From the NCBI GenBank assembly GCA_900542495.1, contig UQNW01000005.1, positions 95,714 through 159,713 on the forward strand: 64,000 bases of DNA, given 5' to 3'. Each line of letters opens with the position of its first letter. Positions within the stretch are counted from its first letter, which is position 1. The translations under genes and the position numbers were made by a program. A model generated the notes under the pieces. It did not search any database. It was not told the origin of the DNA and was given only the letters and a program-made list of their open reading frames with translations. Origin of the DNA: an uncultured Roseburia sp. (GTDB lineage: Bacteria; Bacillota; Clostridia; Lachnospirales; Lachnospiraceae). This document shows, piece after piece, positions 33,950 through 44,000 of the stretch.

Positions 33950-34843
33950 TCACACTCCCTCACAGTCAAAGGCCGGGATAAAACTCTCTTCCGCTGTGTC
34001 GCCCTCCTGAATAAAACCATTTTCTATTCCGATATCGATCGCATAATCCACTAACGCATCGTATTCTTCCACAGTGATCTTCCGGTTTAATTCCGGATAT
34101 TTTTCCAGATTCGAAAGCGGTGTAAACTGGTTCATGATGCTGATATAGATCGTATTTCCATATGTCTCATGGAGATATTTTAAAATTCTTTTAGAATCTT
34201 CCATACAGCCCGGCAGCATCAGATGTCTTACGATTGTTCCCTTTAATATAAGGTTATCTTCGTCTCCATCCACAAACTGTGCCTCTTTTGTCTGCCGTAC
34301 CATCTCTGCGATTGCCTCCTTTGCGACCTTCGCATAATCCGGTGCATGGGAATACTTTCTGCTTAGCACAGAACTCATATATTTAAAATCCGGCAGATAA
34401 ATATCCACATAACCCTCTAACCTTTTGATTGTCTCGACGGTCTCATAACTGCTGGTATTGTATACAATTGGAAGTTTTAAGCCTTCTTGCTTTGCCTGAT
34501 CCAGTGCTTTCGTAATCTGTGGAACAAAATGTCCCGGTGTGACCAGATTAATGTTATTGGCACCTTTTTCCTGCAATTCCAGAAAAATTTCTGCCAGCCG
34601 TTCCACAGAAATTTCTTTTCCCACTGTTCCATTTGCGATATTTTCATTCTGACAGAACACACAATGCAGCGGACATCCCGAAAAAAATACGGCTCCTGAT
34701 CCCGCTTCTCCTGAAATACAGGGTTCCTCCCAGAAATGGAGCGCCGCCCTTGCAACCTTTAATTTATCTGTCTGCCCACAGATTCCCTTTTCTCCTTTTG
34801 CCCTGTCTGTCAGGCATTTTCTTGGGCATAAATCACATTTCAC
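33950..34843 (-). CDS. Radical SAM protein, PflA-like (COG1313 type)
   Basis: 297 residues. It starts with a cysteine-rich head (MKCDLCPRKCLTDRAKGEKG) and carries the radical SAM motif CPLHCVFCQN (CxxxCxxC), then NINLVTPGHFVPQI and the C-terminal SIMNQFTPL. This matches the class of putative pyruvate-formate-lyase activating-like enzymes of unknown target. The cysteine head may hold a second metal centre. Divergent from pfp across a 152-base AT-rich gap. No glycyl radical enzyme is adjacent. Confidence 0.88.
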   Translation of the reverse strand: MKCDLCPRKCLTDRAKGEKGICGQTDKLKVARAALHFWEEPCISGEAGSGAVFFSGCPLHCVFCQNENIANGTVGKEISVERLAEIFLELQEKGANNINLVTPGHFVPQITKALDQAKQEGLKLPIVYNTSSYETVETIKRLEGYVDIYLPDFKYMSSVLSRKYSHAPDYAKVAKEAIAEMVRQTKEAQFVDGDEDNLILKGTIVRHLMLPGCMEDSKRILKYLHETYGNTIYISIMNQFTPLSNLEKYPELNRKITVEEYDALVDYAIDIGIENGFIQEGDTAEESFIPAFDCEGV

Positions 34844-34995
34844 ACTTACTACCTCTTGCTAAATACAACATTTTCCGCTATTATATAGCAGTCAAAATGA
34901 TTTTTTAAATAATTTTAATATTTTCCATTATAACAAAAACGGAAAAAATGGATACTGTTTTTAACAAAAGTTAATCAAATATTAAGGAGTAATCT

Positions 34996-36237
34996 ATGAG
35001 TTTAAAAAATGTAATGGTCGCACAGTCTGGTGGCCCGACAGTTGCAATTAACGCCAGCCTTGCAGGTGTGATCCGTGGAGTCATGGCATCTGAGCAGTAT
35101 GAGACTGTCTATGGATCTGTAAATGGAATCCTTGGCATCTTAAACAATAATTTATTAAATCTGACAGAGATTATGAATGAAAATCCGGCATATCTGGATC
35201 GTCTGGAAACAACACCGGCAATGTATTTAGGTTCCTGCCGTCATAAACTGCCGGATTATCTGGATGATGATTCCTCATATGTTTTCATCTTCAAACAGTT
35301 TGAATTATACAATGTCGGCGCCTTCTTCTACATTGGCGGAAACGACTCTATGGACACTGTTTTAAAATTATCCGAATACGGCAAAAAAATCGGCAGCAAT
35401 GTCCGCATCATCGGTATTCCAAAAACAATCGACAACGATCTGTGTGAGACAGACCACACTCCTGGTTTTGGTTCCGCTGCAAAATACATTGCTTCCTCAG
35501 TTTTAGAGATTGCCCATGACACTTTTATTTACGCAGTCAAGAGTGTCACAATCATTGAGATCATGGGACGTGACGCAGGATGGCTGACCGCTGCCGCTGC
35601 TCTTGCAAGAAACGGATATAATTCCGCTCCACATTTGATTTATCTTCCGGAAGTTCCGTTTGATACGGACGACTTCCTGTTAGATGTAAAACGTATGCTG
35701 TTTGAACGCAATAACGTTATCATTGCCGTATCAGAGGGTATCCGAGATGCATCCGGCAATTACATCAGCGCTTCTGAGAAGTCAGTCGATACATTTGGCC
35801 ACAGCCAGTTAAGCGGTGCCGGAAAAACCTTAGAGTTCCTCGTAAAAGAGAAATTAGGCGTAAAGGTTCGTTCCATTGAAGTCAACGTATTACAGCGCTG
35901 TGCCGCCCACTTAGCTTCCAAAACAGATCTTATGGAATCTGTGGAATTAGGAAAAAAAGCCGTTGCGCTCTCCGAAGAAGGCGTAACAGCTTCTATGGTC
36001 ACCATGAACCGTGTATCAAACGATCCATATACAATTGAATATGGATATGCCGAGATAAAAAATATTGCCAACGAAGCAAAATCCGTTCCTACCGAATGGA
36101 TCAACGCCGCTGGCAACGATGTTACACAGGAATTAATTGATTATCTCACTCCATTGATCCAGGGTGAATCCAATGTCACCTATGAAAATGGTCTTCCTGT
36201 TTATATGGACGTCAGTCATCTGACAAAACATCAATAA
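34996..36237 (+). CDS. pfp: 6-phosphofructokinase, PPi-dependent type
   Basis: 413 residues. The phosphate-donor loop GGNDSMDT and the PKTIDNDL motif (Lys where ATP enzymes have Gly) point to pyrophosphate rather than ATP as donor; MGRDAGWLT and the C-terminal half fit PfkA family group II. It converts fructose-6-phosphate to the bisphosphate and can be reversible. AAGGAG precedes the ATG. Its last 26 bases overlap tail to tail with the hydrolase gene on the other strand. Donor assignment is by residue pattern. Confidence 0.93.
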   Translation: MSLKNVMVAQSGGPTVAINASLAGVIRGVMASEQYETVYGSVNGILGILNNNLLNLTEIMNENPAYLDRLETTPAMYLGSCRHKLPDYLDDDSSYVFIFKQFELYNVGAFFYIGGNDSMDTVLKLSEYGKKIGSNVRIIGIPKTIDNDLCETDHTPGFGSAAKYIASSVLEIAHDTFIYAVKSVTIIEIMGRDAGWLTAAAALARNGYNSAPHLIYLPEVPFDTDDFLLDVKRMLFERNNVIIAVSEGIRDASGNYISASEKSVDTFGHSQLSGAGKTLEFLVKEKLGVKVRSIEVNVLQRCAAHLASKTDLMESVELGKKAVALSEEGVTASMVTMNRVSNDPYTIEYGYAEIKNIANEAKSVPTEWINAAGNDVTQELIDYLTPLIQGESNVTYENGLPVYMDVSHLTKHQ

Positions 36238-37168
36238 ATTTTCCAATCTCAGCCCACGCTTTTCTGGATTCTGGCAGCATTTTTGCTGCCATCTGGAAAA
36301 TGTGGAACATTCCGTCATAAATACTAAGTCTTACTTTTACTCCCTGATGTCTCGCTTTTGAAGCGACACTCACTGAATCACTTAACAGCATTTCATAAGA
36401 GCCAACCTGAATGAGCATTGGCGGAAATCCTCTGAAATCCCCATACAAAGGCGAAATATAAGCATCCATCGGATCATGGTCACCGACATAATCTTTATTA
36501 TAGATCAGACTGTCTCTTGTGTTGCCAAACAGCGGATCTTTCTCATAATTCGTGTCATAAGACTCGCCGCTTGCCATAAGATCAGTCCATGGCGACATTG
36601 CAACAATCCCACATGGAAGCTGTATTCCGTGGTCTTTCAGATAATGGCACAGCGCCATTGCAAGTCCGCCACCCGCGGAATCGCCTGCCACAATAATATC
36701 TTCTGCAAACCAGCCCTGATCTAAGAGCCACTGGTATGCTGCCACTGCATCTTCTAAAGCCGCCGGATATGGATTTTCCGGTGCCACACGATAATCAATG
36801 GTAAGCACACTCATTCCTTTGCTGACCTCATTGTAAAGTCCTGCAAACATCCGGTATGCATTCCGCATAGCTCCGATATATCCGCCACCATGAAGCTGCA
36901 AGATCACCTTTTCCCTGTTCGGATTCTCTTTCAGTTCCAGCCATTCCATCATAAAATGTTCCATTTCAATAGTCGTCAAAGTGAACATATCCGGACATTT
37001 CCAAGGCGGTTCTACCATTTTTTTCCGCAGTTCGCCGCTCTTGATCTTGCGGCCGATCAGGTTGTCGTTTGTCACGTGTGCGATCAGATCACGCATGACA
37101 TTTCCGGCAACACTCGCATCATTTTCCTCATGTGTTCTCTCTTTTTTTAATGTTAATTTTCGGATCAT
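36212..37168 (-). CDS. Alpha/beta hydrolase, hormone-sensitive lipase family
   Basis: 318 residues. Oxyanion motif LHGGGYIG and nucleophile elbow GDSAGG place it in the HSL/acetyl-esterase group; the acid and His are likely in DPMDAYISPLYGDF and MFHIF near the end. Cytoplasmic, no signal peptide. It follows the DUF6320 and acyltransferase genes on the same strand, a set that I have seen together in Lachnospiraceae and that may work on acyl esters (inference). Its end overlaps pfp convergently. Confidence 0.88.
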   Translation of the reverse strand: MIRKLTLKKERTHEENDASVAGNVMRDLIAHVTNDNLIGRKIKSGELRKKMVEPPWKCPDMFTLTTIEMEHFMMEWLELKENPNREKVILQLHGGGYIGAMRNAYRMFAGLYNEVSKGMSVLTIDYRVAPENPYPAALEDAVAAYQWLLDQGWFAEDIIVAGDSAGGGLAMALCHYLKDHGIQLPCGIVAMSPWTDLMASGESYDTNYEKDPLFGNTRDSLIYNKDYVGDHDPMDAYISPLYGDFRGFPPMLIQVGSYEMLLSDSVSVASKARHQGVKVRLSIYDGMFHIFQMAAKMLPESRKAWAEIGKFIDVLSDD

Positions 37169-37300
37169 TTATCCCCTCTGTTTCTGTTTTTTTCAAGCTT
37201 TCGTGATTGTTCTACCAGCTCTGTTTTCTCAATCTTTTGTGATCGGTTCAAACTCATTTTAAGTTCCCGATCAACTTTTGCATGCTTCATCCTGCTTTAT

Positions 37301-37966
37301 TTACCGCACATGAAATCTTCTCTTTAATTCCACCCTCGCTCTTCTGTCTCCAATGATCAGTGTTCCAAGGAATAAAAACACAGAAGTGCCAAGTGCCGCA
37401 AGTGCCAGATATGGTACATAAATAATACCTGTCAGGTACAATATGATCGGTATAAAACTGCACAAAATCATAAAAATCTGCCACATAATATAACTCTGCC
37501 AGTTTCTCCTGTTTACGCACATTAAAATCAGGATGCCTGCATCTACCAGTATGATTGTTGCCGGGAAAACATACCGTACCGACCATCCCCGGTAACCACT
37601 CACAAAATCAATTGCGATCAGAATCAGAATCGCTATAAGCGTTAAAACAATTGTTTTTGCGATATAACCGGTTTTTCCGAGAATTGCAAACCGGACTACG
37701 AGGTACCCATAGAAAAAGAGTAACCCGGTCACCAGACTCCATGCCGTCTCAAAGTTGCCATAATGATTTATCACAACTAAAATTGCCTCTGCCACAATTG
37801 CCACAAAAAGATAAATTCTTGACAACAGCATCATCCGTCTTGTTTTTATCTTTACATCCGGATACATATTTTCCACTTCAACCGTTGGTTCTAACACGGA
37901 ATGGCAGAGCGGACAGCGCTCCGTCTCATCCAACACTTCTATATTACATTGTTTACATCTACTCAT
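37301..37966 (-). CDS. DUF6320-like membrane protein with N-terminal zinc ribbon
   Basis: 221 residues. CKQCNIEV...CPLCHS at 4-22 is a four-Cys zinc ribbon, followed by about six membrane helices from residue 45 (LLSRIYLFVAIVAEAILVV to FLFLGTLIIG) and a basic tail (RARVELKRRFHVR). Family known by layout only. It lies between the acyltransferase and hydrolase genes on one strand and probably forms a membrane partner for them. Confidence 0.75.
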   Translation of the reverse strand: MSRCKQCNIEVLDETERCPLCHSVLEPTVEVENMYPDVKIKTRRMMLLSRIYLFVAIVAEAILVVINHYGNFETAWSLVTGLLFFYGYLVVRFAILGKTGYIAKTIVLTLIAILILIAIDFVSGYRGWSVRYVFPATIILVDAGILILMCVNRRNWQSYIMWQIFMILCSFIPIILYLTGIIYVPYLALAALGTSVFLFLGTLIIGDRRARVELKRRFHVR

Positions 37967-38015
37967 CTTACACCATTACTTTCCTGTTATTTGCTGTTTC
38001 AAACTGTTTCCGCAA

Positions 38016-39374
38016 TTAATCGGCAGTCACGCCATTCGTCTCTAATTCCACTTCAATTCCATCTGCTGCGATTTTCCGGAAAAATCCTCTCTGAACAGAT
38101 ACATCCTTCAGATCAAAGCTGAAGGAAAACACAAGCGTACTGCCATAAGAACAGATCGTTCCTTTCAGATGCTGTCCCTTAGACATGGCAAGAAATGCAT
38201 GGAACATCTCGACATATGGACGATAGGTTTCGTCTACTCCGATATTTCCAATGTTCGTGATCGTAGTGGTATTTGCCAGCGCGGATTTTGTATACACAAG
38301 CTTCATTGCAATATTTTTCAAGAAAAGCGGCACTGCCCGCGCCACCAGAAGTTTTTCATTTGAAACATTGTAGGAGAAAAGTTTTTCCAGATGTTCCCGG
38401 TTGATCTGGCTTCTGAGATTGTCCCTGACACTTGTCAATACTTCCTCAAATGTATAGATCTCTTTTGTCGGGTGGAACTCTGCGGATACCATAACAAAAA
38501 AGTTTTTCGTTGTGATCGAATTAAAATACGGCCGCAGATTCACCGGAACCGCGACACGGATCGGTTTTTCAGAAGGCATTCCCTTCATGCACTCTGTATA
38601 CACGCTCCAGATATAAACAGATACCAGATATTCATTGATACTGCACCCGTATTTATGACAGACTTCTTTTAACTGAAAAACCGGCATATATCCATGCATG
38701 ACACCAAATTCGCCAGGTCCTAACCGCTCTCCCTTTAAAAGATAAGCTTTCTTGGTCTGATAGCCTTTTGCAGAACTCTTCTTATAATTCTTTAAAAAAC
38801 TGTCCTCTCTGTTTAAGGATGTACCGCTGTTTAAGGAATCCCCCACCTTCTCTTTCAGTTCCGGGTGCGCAAGGCGCAGATACTGGTACGTCAACTCTTT
38901 CAAAAAATTAATGCCGCCCATTCCATCCGTCAGCACGTGGAACACTTCCAGATTAATCCTGTATTTATAATAAGTCACGCGGAACATATAACTGTGGTTT
39001 TGATTCTGCTGGATATAGCGGCATGGGAAAGTACTTTCCTCACGCACTTTTGGTGCCGTTTTTCCATTTTCCTCGAAATAATACCAGAACACTCCCATAC
39101 GAAGCCTTAAGTTAAATCCATCTATCTTCGGAAGCACCAAATTCAGTGCCTGCTGCAAAATATCCGGCTGCACAGACTCTGTCAGCGTTACACTGATGCG
39201 GTATACATTGCTCATATTCTCTCCTGCGATCACAGGAAAAAGATGTGCTGTATTATCAAGCCTGTCCCAGCGGATCTCGCGGTAGGCTTTCTTTTCTTTT
39301 TTTCTTCTCTGTTTCTTATTGTCTATTTTAATTTCTTCTGACTCCTGCGAAGAATTAACAATCTTTTTCTTCAT
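38016..39374 (-). CDS. Condensation-type acyltransferase (alcohol acetyltransferase-like)
   Basis: 452 residues. HVLTDGMGG carries the HxxxDG catalytic motif of the CoA-dependent acyltransferase/condensation superfamily, and NLRPYFNS and FSFSFDLKDVSVQ fit the second half. The first 35 residues are very basic (KKQRRKKEKKAYREIRW), perhaps for membrane or nucleic-acid contact. First gene of the acyltransferase - DUF6320 - hydrolase run. Donor and acceptor are unknown. Confidence 0.8.
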   Translation of the reverse strand: MKKKIVNSSQESEEIKIDNKKQRRKKEKKAYREIRWDRLDNTAHLFPVIAGENMSNVYRISVTLTESVQPDILQQALNLVLPKIDGFNLRLRMGVFWYYFEENGKTAPKVREESTFPCRYIQQNQNHSYMFRVTYYKYRINLEVFHVLTDGMGGINFLKELTYQYLRLAHPELKEKVGDSLNSGTSLNREDSFLKNYKKSSAKGYQTKKAYLLKGERLGPGEFGVMHGYMPVFQLKEVCHKYGCSINEYLVSVYIWSVYTECMKGMPSEKPIRVAVPVNLRPYFNSITTKNFFVMVSAEFHPTKEIYTFEEVLTSVRDNLRSQINREHLEKLFSYNVSNEKLLVARAVPLFLKNIAMKLVYTKSALANTTTITNIGNIGVDETYRPYVEMFHAFLAMSKGQHLKGTICSYGSTLVFSFSFDLKDVSVQRGFFRKIAADGIEVELETNGVTAD

Positions 39375-39546
39375 TGATTACTCCACTCTTTTCTCATTGC
39401 CTACGCACAATTATAGCGGAATCCCTCTTAAAATACAAGGTTCTATCCTGCCGCTCCGCCTGCTGTTTTCTCCCTAGCGCCTATCCCGGTGCTGTGTCAC
39501 TGCCACATACCATAATATTTTTATAAAATTTTCACAAATACACTTA

Positions 39547-39602
39547 TTGATTTTTCTTAACATATTTAATAAAATAATCTCGTGGTCTCTGGTCTATCCA
39601 GA
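39547..39602 (+). promoter_or_regulatory. Promoter and inverted-repeat operator of the FadR-type gene
   Basis: TTGATT (39547-39552), 17 bases, TAAAAT (39570-39575), then TCTGG TCTAT CCAGA (39588-39602), a perfect 5+5 inverted repeat just after the expected start point. GntR/FadR proteins commonly bind such dyads, so self-regulation is plausible. The stretch 39375-39546 contains no gene. Confidence 0.45.
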
Positions 39603-39640
39603 ACCATCCATTATACTTTCTATTAGAAACAGGAGACATT

Positions 39641-40351
39641 ATGGAATTTAGGAAATTGAACGCACCTTCTCTCAAGGAACTTTTTGTAACTGAACTGCAA
39701 AATATGATTTTATCCGGCAAACTTGAAATCGGCTCAAAACTGCCACCGGAACGTGAGCTGGCAGAATCCATGAAGGTTTCCCGCGCAGTGATCAACTCCG
39801 GGATCACAGAACTGGAAAAGAAGGGATTTCTTGTGGTACGACCAAGAATCGGTACTTTCGTGGCAGATTACCACAGAGACGGTTCGATCGACACACTGGT
39901 TGCCATTATGAATTATAACGGTGGTGTTTTAAAAAACAAGGAAGTGAAATCCATTCTGGAAGCAAGAATCATGTTCATGGTAGAGGCTTCCCAATTTGCG
40001 ATCGACCGCGCATCTGACGAGCAGATTTTAGGACTTCAGAAATATGTATACCAAATGGAAAACTGTACTGAACCCGAAAAAACAGCTTCCCTTATTTTTG
40101 AGTTCAGCCATGAGATTGCCTATATCAGTGGCAACACTTTGCTCCCACTCTTTTTTATCTCATTCAAGGAACTTGTGTGCAGCCTCTGGATTCGCTACGG
40201 GCAAAAATACGGAACCAAAGAATTGTATTACAGCGCAAAAAAAATCTTTGACTGTCTCCTTGCCAGAGACAAAGAAGCGGTCAAAGATTTCATCACAACT
40301 TCCACCATGGAAAGTATTGACGGTACACGTACCATTTATTATATTGATTAA
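39641..40351 (+). CDS. FadR-subfamily GntR transcriptional regulator
   Basis: 236 residues. N-terminal winged helix (about 8-75: LFVTELQNMILSGKLEIGSK, LPPERELAESMKVSRAVIN, KGFLVVRPRIGTFVADY) and a helical FCD-type ligand domain (about 90-230). It would sense a small acid or similar metabolite. It stands alone between the acyltransferase group and the ABC pair; a shared bidirectional terminator separates it from the latter. Target genes cannot be named. Confidence 0.88.
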   Translation: MEFRKLNAPSLKELFVTELQNMILSGKLEIGSKLPPERELAESMKVSRAVINSGITELEKKGFLVVRPRIGTFVADYHRDGSIDTLVAIMNYNGGVLKNKEVKSILEARIMFMVEASQFAIDRASDEQILGLQKYVYQMENCTEPEKTASLIFEFSHEIAYISGNTLLPLFFISFKELVCSLWIRYGQKYGTKELYYSAKKIFDCLLARDKEAVKDFITTSTMESIDGTRTIYYID

Positions 40352-40360
40352 TGATTCTTC

Positions 40361-40398
40361 AGCAAGTAGGCACATTTTCTGTGTATACTTGCTGTTTT
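40361..40398. terminator. Bidirectional terminator between the FadR and ABC genes
   Basis: AGCAAGTA / TACTTGCT with an inner CACA/TGTG pair, T-run on the plus side (TGTTTTTA). The minus side ends the ABC operon. Confidence 0.7.
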
Positions 40399-42167
40399 TA
40401 TGCCTGCGAGGATGTGTTCACAAACTGGCTCTCATACAGATTTGCATAGAATCCTTTTTTGGCAAGCAGTTCTTCATGGCGTCCCTGCTCGATAATATGT
40501 CCATCCTTCATTACAAGAATAATATCTGCTTCCTGAATCGTAGACAGACGATGTGCAACAATAAAGCTGGTGCGTCCCTCCATCATCTTGGCAAACGCTT
40601 TCTGGATCTTAATCTCTGTTCGCGTATCAATGGAAGAAGTCGCCTCGTCTAAGATCAGCATTGGCGGCAGACATAACATAACTCGTGTAATGCAAAGCAG
40701 CTGTTTCTGTCCCTGTGAAAGATTGCCTCCGTCTTCTGCCATCACAGTATCATATCCCTGTGGCAGACGCTTGATAAAACTGTGTGCATGGGAAGCCTTG
40801 GCTGCTGCGATCACTTCCTCATCTGTCGCATCCGGTTTTCCCATGACAATATTGTCTCGGATCGTTCCGCTGCGCAGCCATGTTTCCTGAAGCACCATAC
40901 CATAATTATTCCGAAGGCTTTCTCTCGTCATATCGCGGACTGGTACTCCGCTCACACGGATTGTCCCCTTATCTGTATCATAAAACCGCATCAAAAGATT
41001 GATCAGCGTTGTCTTTCCACAGCCAGTCGGTCCTACGATTGCTACCCTCTGTCCCGGTTTTACGGAAAGATTAAAGTCTTCGATCAGCTTCTGTTCCGGC
41101 ACATAAGAGAAGGATACATGCTCTAATGCAACATGTCCGTCTGCCTCCTCTAAAGTTACTGCATCCGGTGCATCCGGAACTTCCGACGGCTCCTCCATTA
41201 ATTCAAACACTCTGGCTGCACATGCCAATGCGTTCTGTAACTCTGTCACAACACCTGAGATCTCATTGAACGGTTTGGTATACTGGTTCGCATAACTAAG
41301 CAGTGCTGAGAGCTGTCCGACAGAGATTCCTCCTGCGATCGCTGTAAAAGCGCCTACAACCCCAACCACTGCATACACTAAGCTGTTGACAAATCTGGTT
41401 GCCGGATTGGTAATGCTGGAAAAGAAAATGGCTCTCAAGGAACACTTCTGTAATCTGTCATTGATCTCGTCAAATTTTTCCAATGCCTCATCTTCATGGG
41501 AAAATGCCTGTACCACTTTCTGGTTGCCGATCATTTCCTCGATAAATGCGGTCTGTTCTCCTCTTGTCTCTGACTGTAACTTAAACATGGAAAATGTTTT
41601 TTTCGCAATAAAGCTTGCGACAAGCAGGGAAACCGGAGTGATCACAACCACTGCGATCGTGATTTTTACACTGATTGTCAGCATGAAGATCAAAGTGCCT
41701 AAAATAGTCACGATCCCGGTAAAAAACTGGGTAAATCCCATTAATAGACCATCTGCAAACTGATCCACATCTGCGATCACACGACTCACAATTTCGCCAT
41801 AAGAATGTCCGTCAATGTATTTTAATGGAAGCTTTTCAATTTTTTCAAATGCTTCCTTTCGGATATCGCGGATAATATTATAAGTGATTTTATTGTTGCA
41901 GGCGTTCATAATCCACTGTGCAACAGCTGTCAGTACAATGATAACTGCCATCTTTTTTAAGATTGCAAGGATTCCCGCAAAATCCACCAGTCCTTTTTCG
42001 ATGATCAGATCCACTGCGCGTCCGGTCAATACCGGAAGATATAAAGTCAGTGCAACTGTCACTGCTGCAAGCACAATCGACATGCCAAGATAACCCCAGT
42101 ATCTTCTGATGTAGTTCATAACTTTTTTAATTGTTGATTTCTGCTGGCTGTTGATCACCTTTTTCAT
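40398..42167 (-). CDS. ABC exporter half-transporter, catalytically complete subunit
   Basis: 589 residues: six-helix exporter domain (about 1-320) fused to an ATPase (about 345-585). Walker A GPTGCGKTTL, signature LSQGQKQ, Walker B LILDEATSS with the catalytic Glu, and switch His in VAHRLSTI are intact. It starts on the base next to the stop of the 42168 gene, so the two are made together as a heterodimer. Multidrug or lipid export is typical of the family; the cargo is unknown. Confidence 0.93.
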   Translation of the reverse strand: MKKVINSQQKSTIKKVMNYIRRYWGYLGMSIVLAAVTVALTLYLPVLTGRAVDLIIEKGLVDFAGILAILKKMAVIIVLTAVAQWIMNACNNKITYNIIRDIRKEAFEKIEKLPLKYIDGHSYGEIVSRVIADVDQFADGLLMGFTQFFTGIVTILGTLIFMLTISVKITIAVVVITPVSLLVASFIAKKTFSMFKLQSETRGEQTAFIEEMIGNQKVVQAFSHEDEALEKFDEINDRLQKCSLRAIFFSSITNPATRFVNSLVYAVVGVVGAFTAIAGGISVGQLSALLSYANQYTKPFNEISGVVTELQNALACAARVFELMEEPSEVPDAPDAVTLEEADGHVALEHVSFSYVPEQKLIEDFNLSVKPGQRVAIVGPTGCGKTTLINLLMRFYDTDKGTIRVSGVPVRDMTRESLRNNYGMVLQETWLRSGTIRDNIVMGKPDATDEEVIAAAKASHAHSFIKRLPQGYDTVMAEDGGNLSQGQKQLLCITRVMLCLPPMLILDEATSSIDTRTEIKIQKAFAKMMEGRTSFIVAHRLSTIQEADIILVMKDGHIIEQGRHEELLAKKGFYANLYESQFVNTSSQA

Positions 42168-43925
42168 TTATCTTCCCTCCTTTGCATCTTCGTTCTTCTT
42201 GAACTGGGAATAATAAATTTCCTGATATACTTCACATTGCTGTAAGAGTTCCTCATGTGTTCCTATTCCTACGATCTGACCATCATCTAACACAATGATC
42301 TTATCTGCGTACATAATGGATGCTGCCCTCTGGGACACGATAAATACGGCTGCCTTGTTCTCCATATCACGGATCGCCATACGAAGTTTTGCATCTGTTG
42401 CAAAGTCAAGCGCGGAAGCACTGTCGTCTAAGATCAGGATATCCGGCTTTTTCACAACTGCACGCGCGATTGTCATTCGCTGTCTCTGTCCGCCGGAAAG
42501 ATTCTTACCGCCCTGTTCGATCTCAAAGTCAAGTCCGCCCTCTTTTTTATCCACAAACTCTTTTGCCTGAGCTATCTCTAATGCCTGCATAATATCCTCA
42601 TCCGTTGCATTTTCATTTCCCCAGAGCATATTTTCCCGAATGGTTCCTTTGAATAAAACTGCTTTCTGAAGTACCATACCGATTTTTTCACGAAGTTCTT
42701 CCAACGAATACTCACGCACATCTTTTCCCTCAATCTGTACGCTTCCTTTTGTCGCATCATAAAAACGTGGAATCAGATTGACAACCGAAGATTTTCCGGA
42801 GCCTGTACCTCCAATGATACCGATTGTCTCGCCTTTTTTCACTGTAAAGTCAATGTCGGTCAGAGATTCCTCACCTGCACCGGCATAGGTCAGTCCTACA
42901 TGGGAAAATACGACTTCCGGCACATCTGCACCGGATGTTCTTTCTTCCACGGCTGCCAGAGCCACAGCAGAGTCTGTGATAGACGGCTGCAATTCGAAAA
43001 TAGCCTGGATACGGTTTCCACAGGCAATCGACTTATTAATATTGATAATAAGATTTGCAAGTTTAATAAGTTCTACTAAAATCTGTGACATATAACTTAC
43101 AAGAGCAACTACTTCACCCTGTGTGATTGCACCGTCATTTACACGGATTGCACCGGTCCATACCAAAACAACGATCGCACCGTTAATGATCACATAAGTA
43201 AGCGGGTTCATCAGCGCAGAAATTTTTCCAACGTAAAGCTGGATTTTCGTGAGTGCATCATTGCTCTCATTGAAGTTTTCAATCTCATCCGCTTCCTTAT
43301 TAAATGCGCGGATCACTCTGCTTCCGGTCAGGTTTTCCCTTGTAATTCCAAGAACCTTATCCAAAGCGGACTGCACTTTTTTATAAAGAGGAATACTCAC
43401 AAGCATAATGCCGAATACAACGATCGACAGTAATGGAATCGTAACTACAAAAATAATTGCTGCCTTGACATCAATTGTAAATGCCATGATCATTGCACCG
43501 AACACGATAAATGGGGAGCGCAGAAACAGACGCAGTACCAGATTCACACCGTTCTGTGTCTGGTTAATATCACTTGTCATTCTTGTGATCAGTGTAGAAG
43601 TTCCAACTGTATCCATTTCCGAGAACGAAAGTGTCTGAATATGCTCAAAAAGTGCATGGCGCAGTCCGGTTGAAAAACCGACAGCCGCCTTTGCAGCAAA
43701 ATACTGTGCCGTGATCGAACATGTAAGACCAATGACTGCAAGCAGAATCAGCACCAGACACATTTTCATAATGTACGGCTGATCTGCATTTACCACACCC
43801 TTATCAATGATCGCCGCCATGACAAGCGGTACGATCAGCTCAAAGGACGCTTCCAGCAATTTAAAAAGTGGTCCTAACACGCTTTCTTTTTTATAGTCTT
43901 TCAAATATACTAATAGCTTTCCCAT
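42168..43925 (-). CDS. ABC exporter half-transporter, degenerate-site subunit
   Basis: 585 residues, same build as its partner. Walker A GGTGSGKSSV, signature LSGGQRQRMTI, but Walker B reads LILDDSASALD with Asp in place of the catalytic Glu, and the switch His region is VSQRAASI (Gln for His). It thus carries the degenerate ATP site, as in BmrC/TM287-like heterodimers. First gene of the pair. Confidence 0.93.
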   Translation of the reverse strand: MGKLLVYLKDYKKESVLGPLFKLLEASFELIVPLVMAAIIDKGVVNADQPYIMKMCLVLILLAVIGLTCSITAQYFAAKAAVGFSTGLRHALFEHIQTLSFSEMDTVGTSTLITRMTSDINQTQNGVNLVLRLFLRSPFIVFGAMIMAFTIDVKAAIIFVVTIPLLSIVVFGIMLVSIPLYKKVQSALDKVLGITRENLTGSRVIRAFNKEADEIENFNESNDALTKIQLYVGKISALMNPLTYVIINGAIVVLVWTGAIRVNDGAITQGEVVALVSYMSQILVELIKLANLIININKSIACGNRIQAIFELQPSITDSAVALAAVEERTSGADVPEVVFSHVGLTYAGAGEESLTDIDFTVKKGETIGIIGGTGSGKSSVVNLIPRFYDATKGSVQIEGKDVREYSLEELREKIGMVLQKAVLFKGTIRENMLWGNENATDEDIMQALEIAQAKEFVDKKEGGLDFEIEQGGKNLSGGQRQRMTIARAVVKKPDILILDDSASALDFATDAKLRMAIRDMENKAAVFIVSQRAASIMYADKIIVLDDGQIVGIGTHEELLQQCEVYQEIYYSQFKKNEDAKEGR

Positions 43926-43963
43926 TTTCTATTCTCCCGTTATGATTGTAAATCTCATGGTAA

Positions 43964-43995
43964 TACTAAAACCGGCACAAGCCCTGCGCCGGTTT
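43964..43995 (-). terminator. Terminator upstream of the ABC operon, after DUF368
   Basis: AAACCGGC / GCCGGTTT stem with an 11-base loop, minus strand then TAGTATT. Ends the DUF368 transcript. Confidence 0.6.
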
Positions 43996-44000
43996 ATAAA

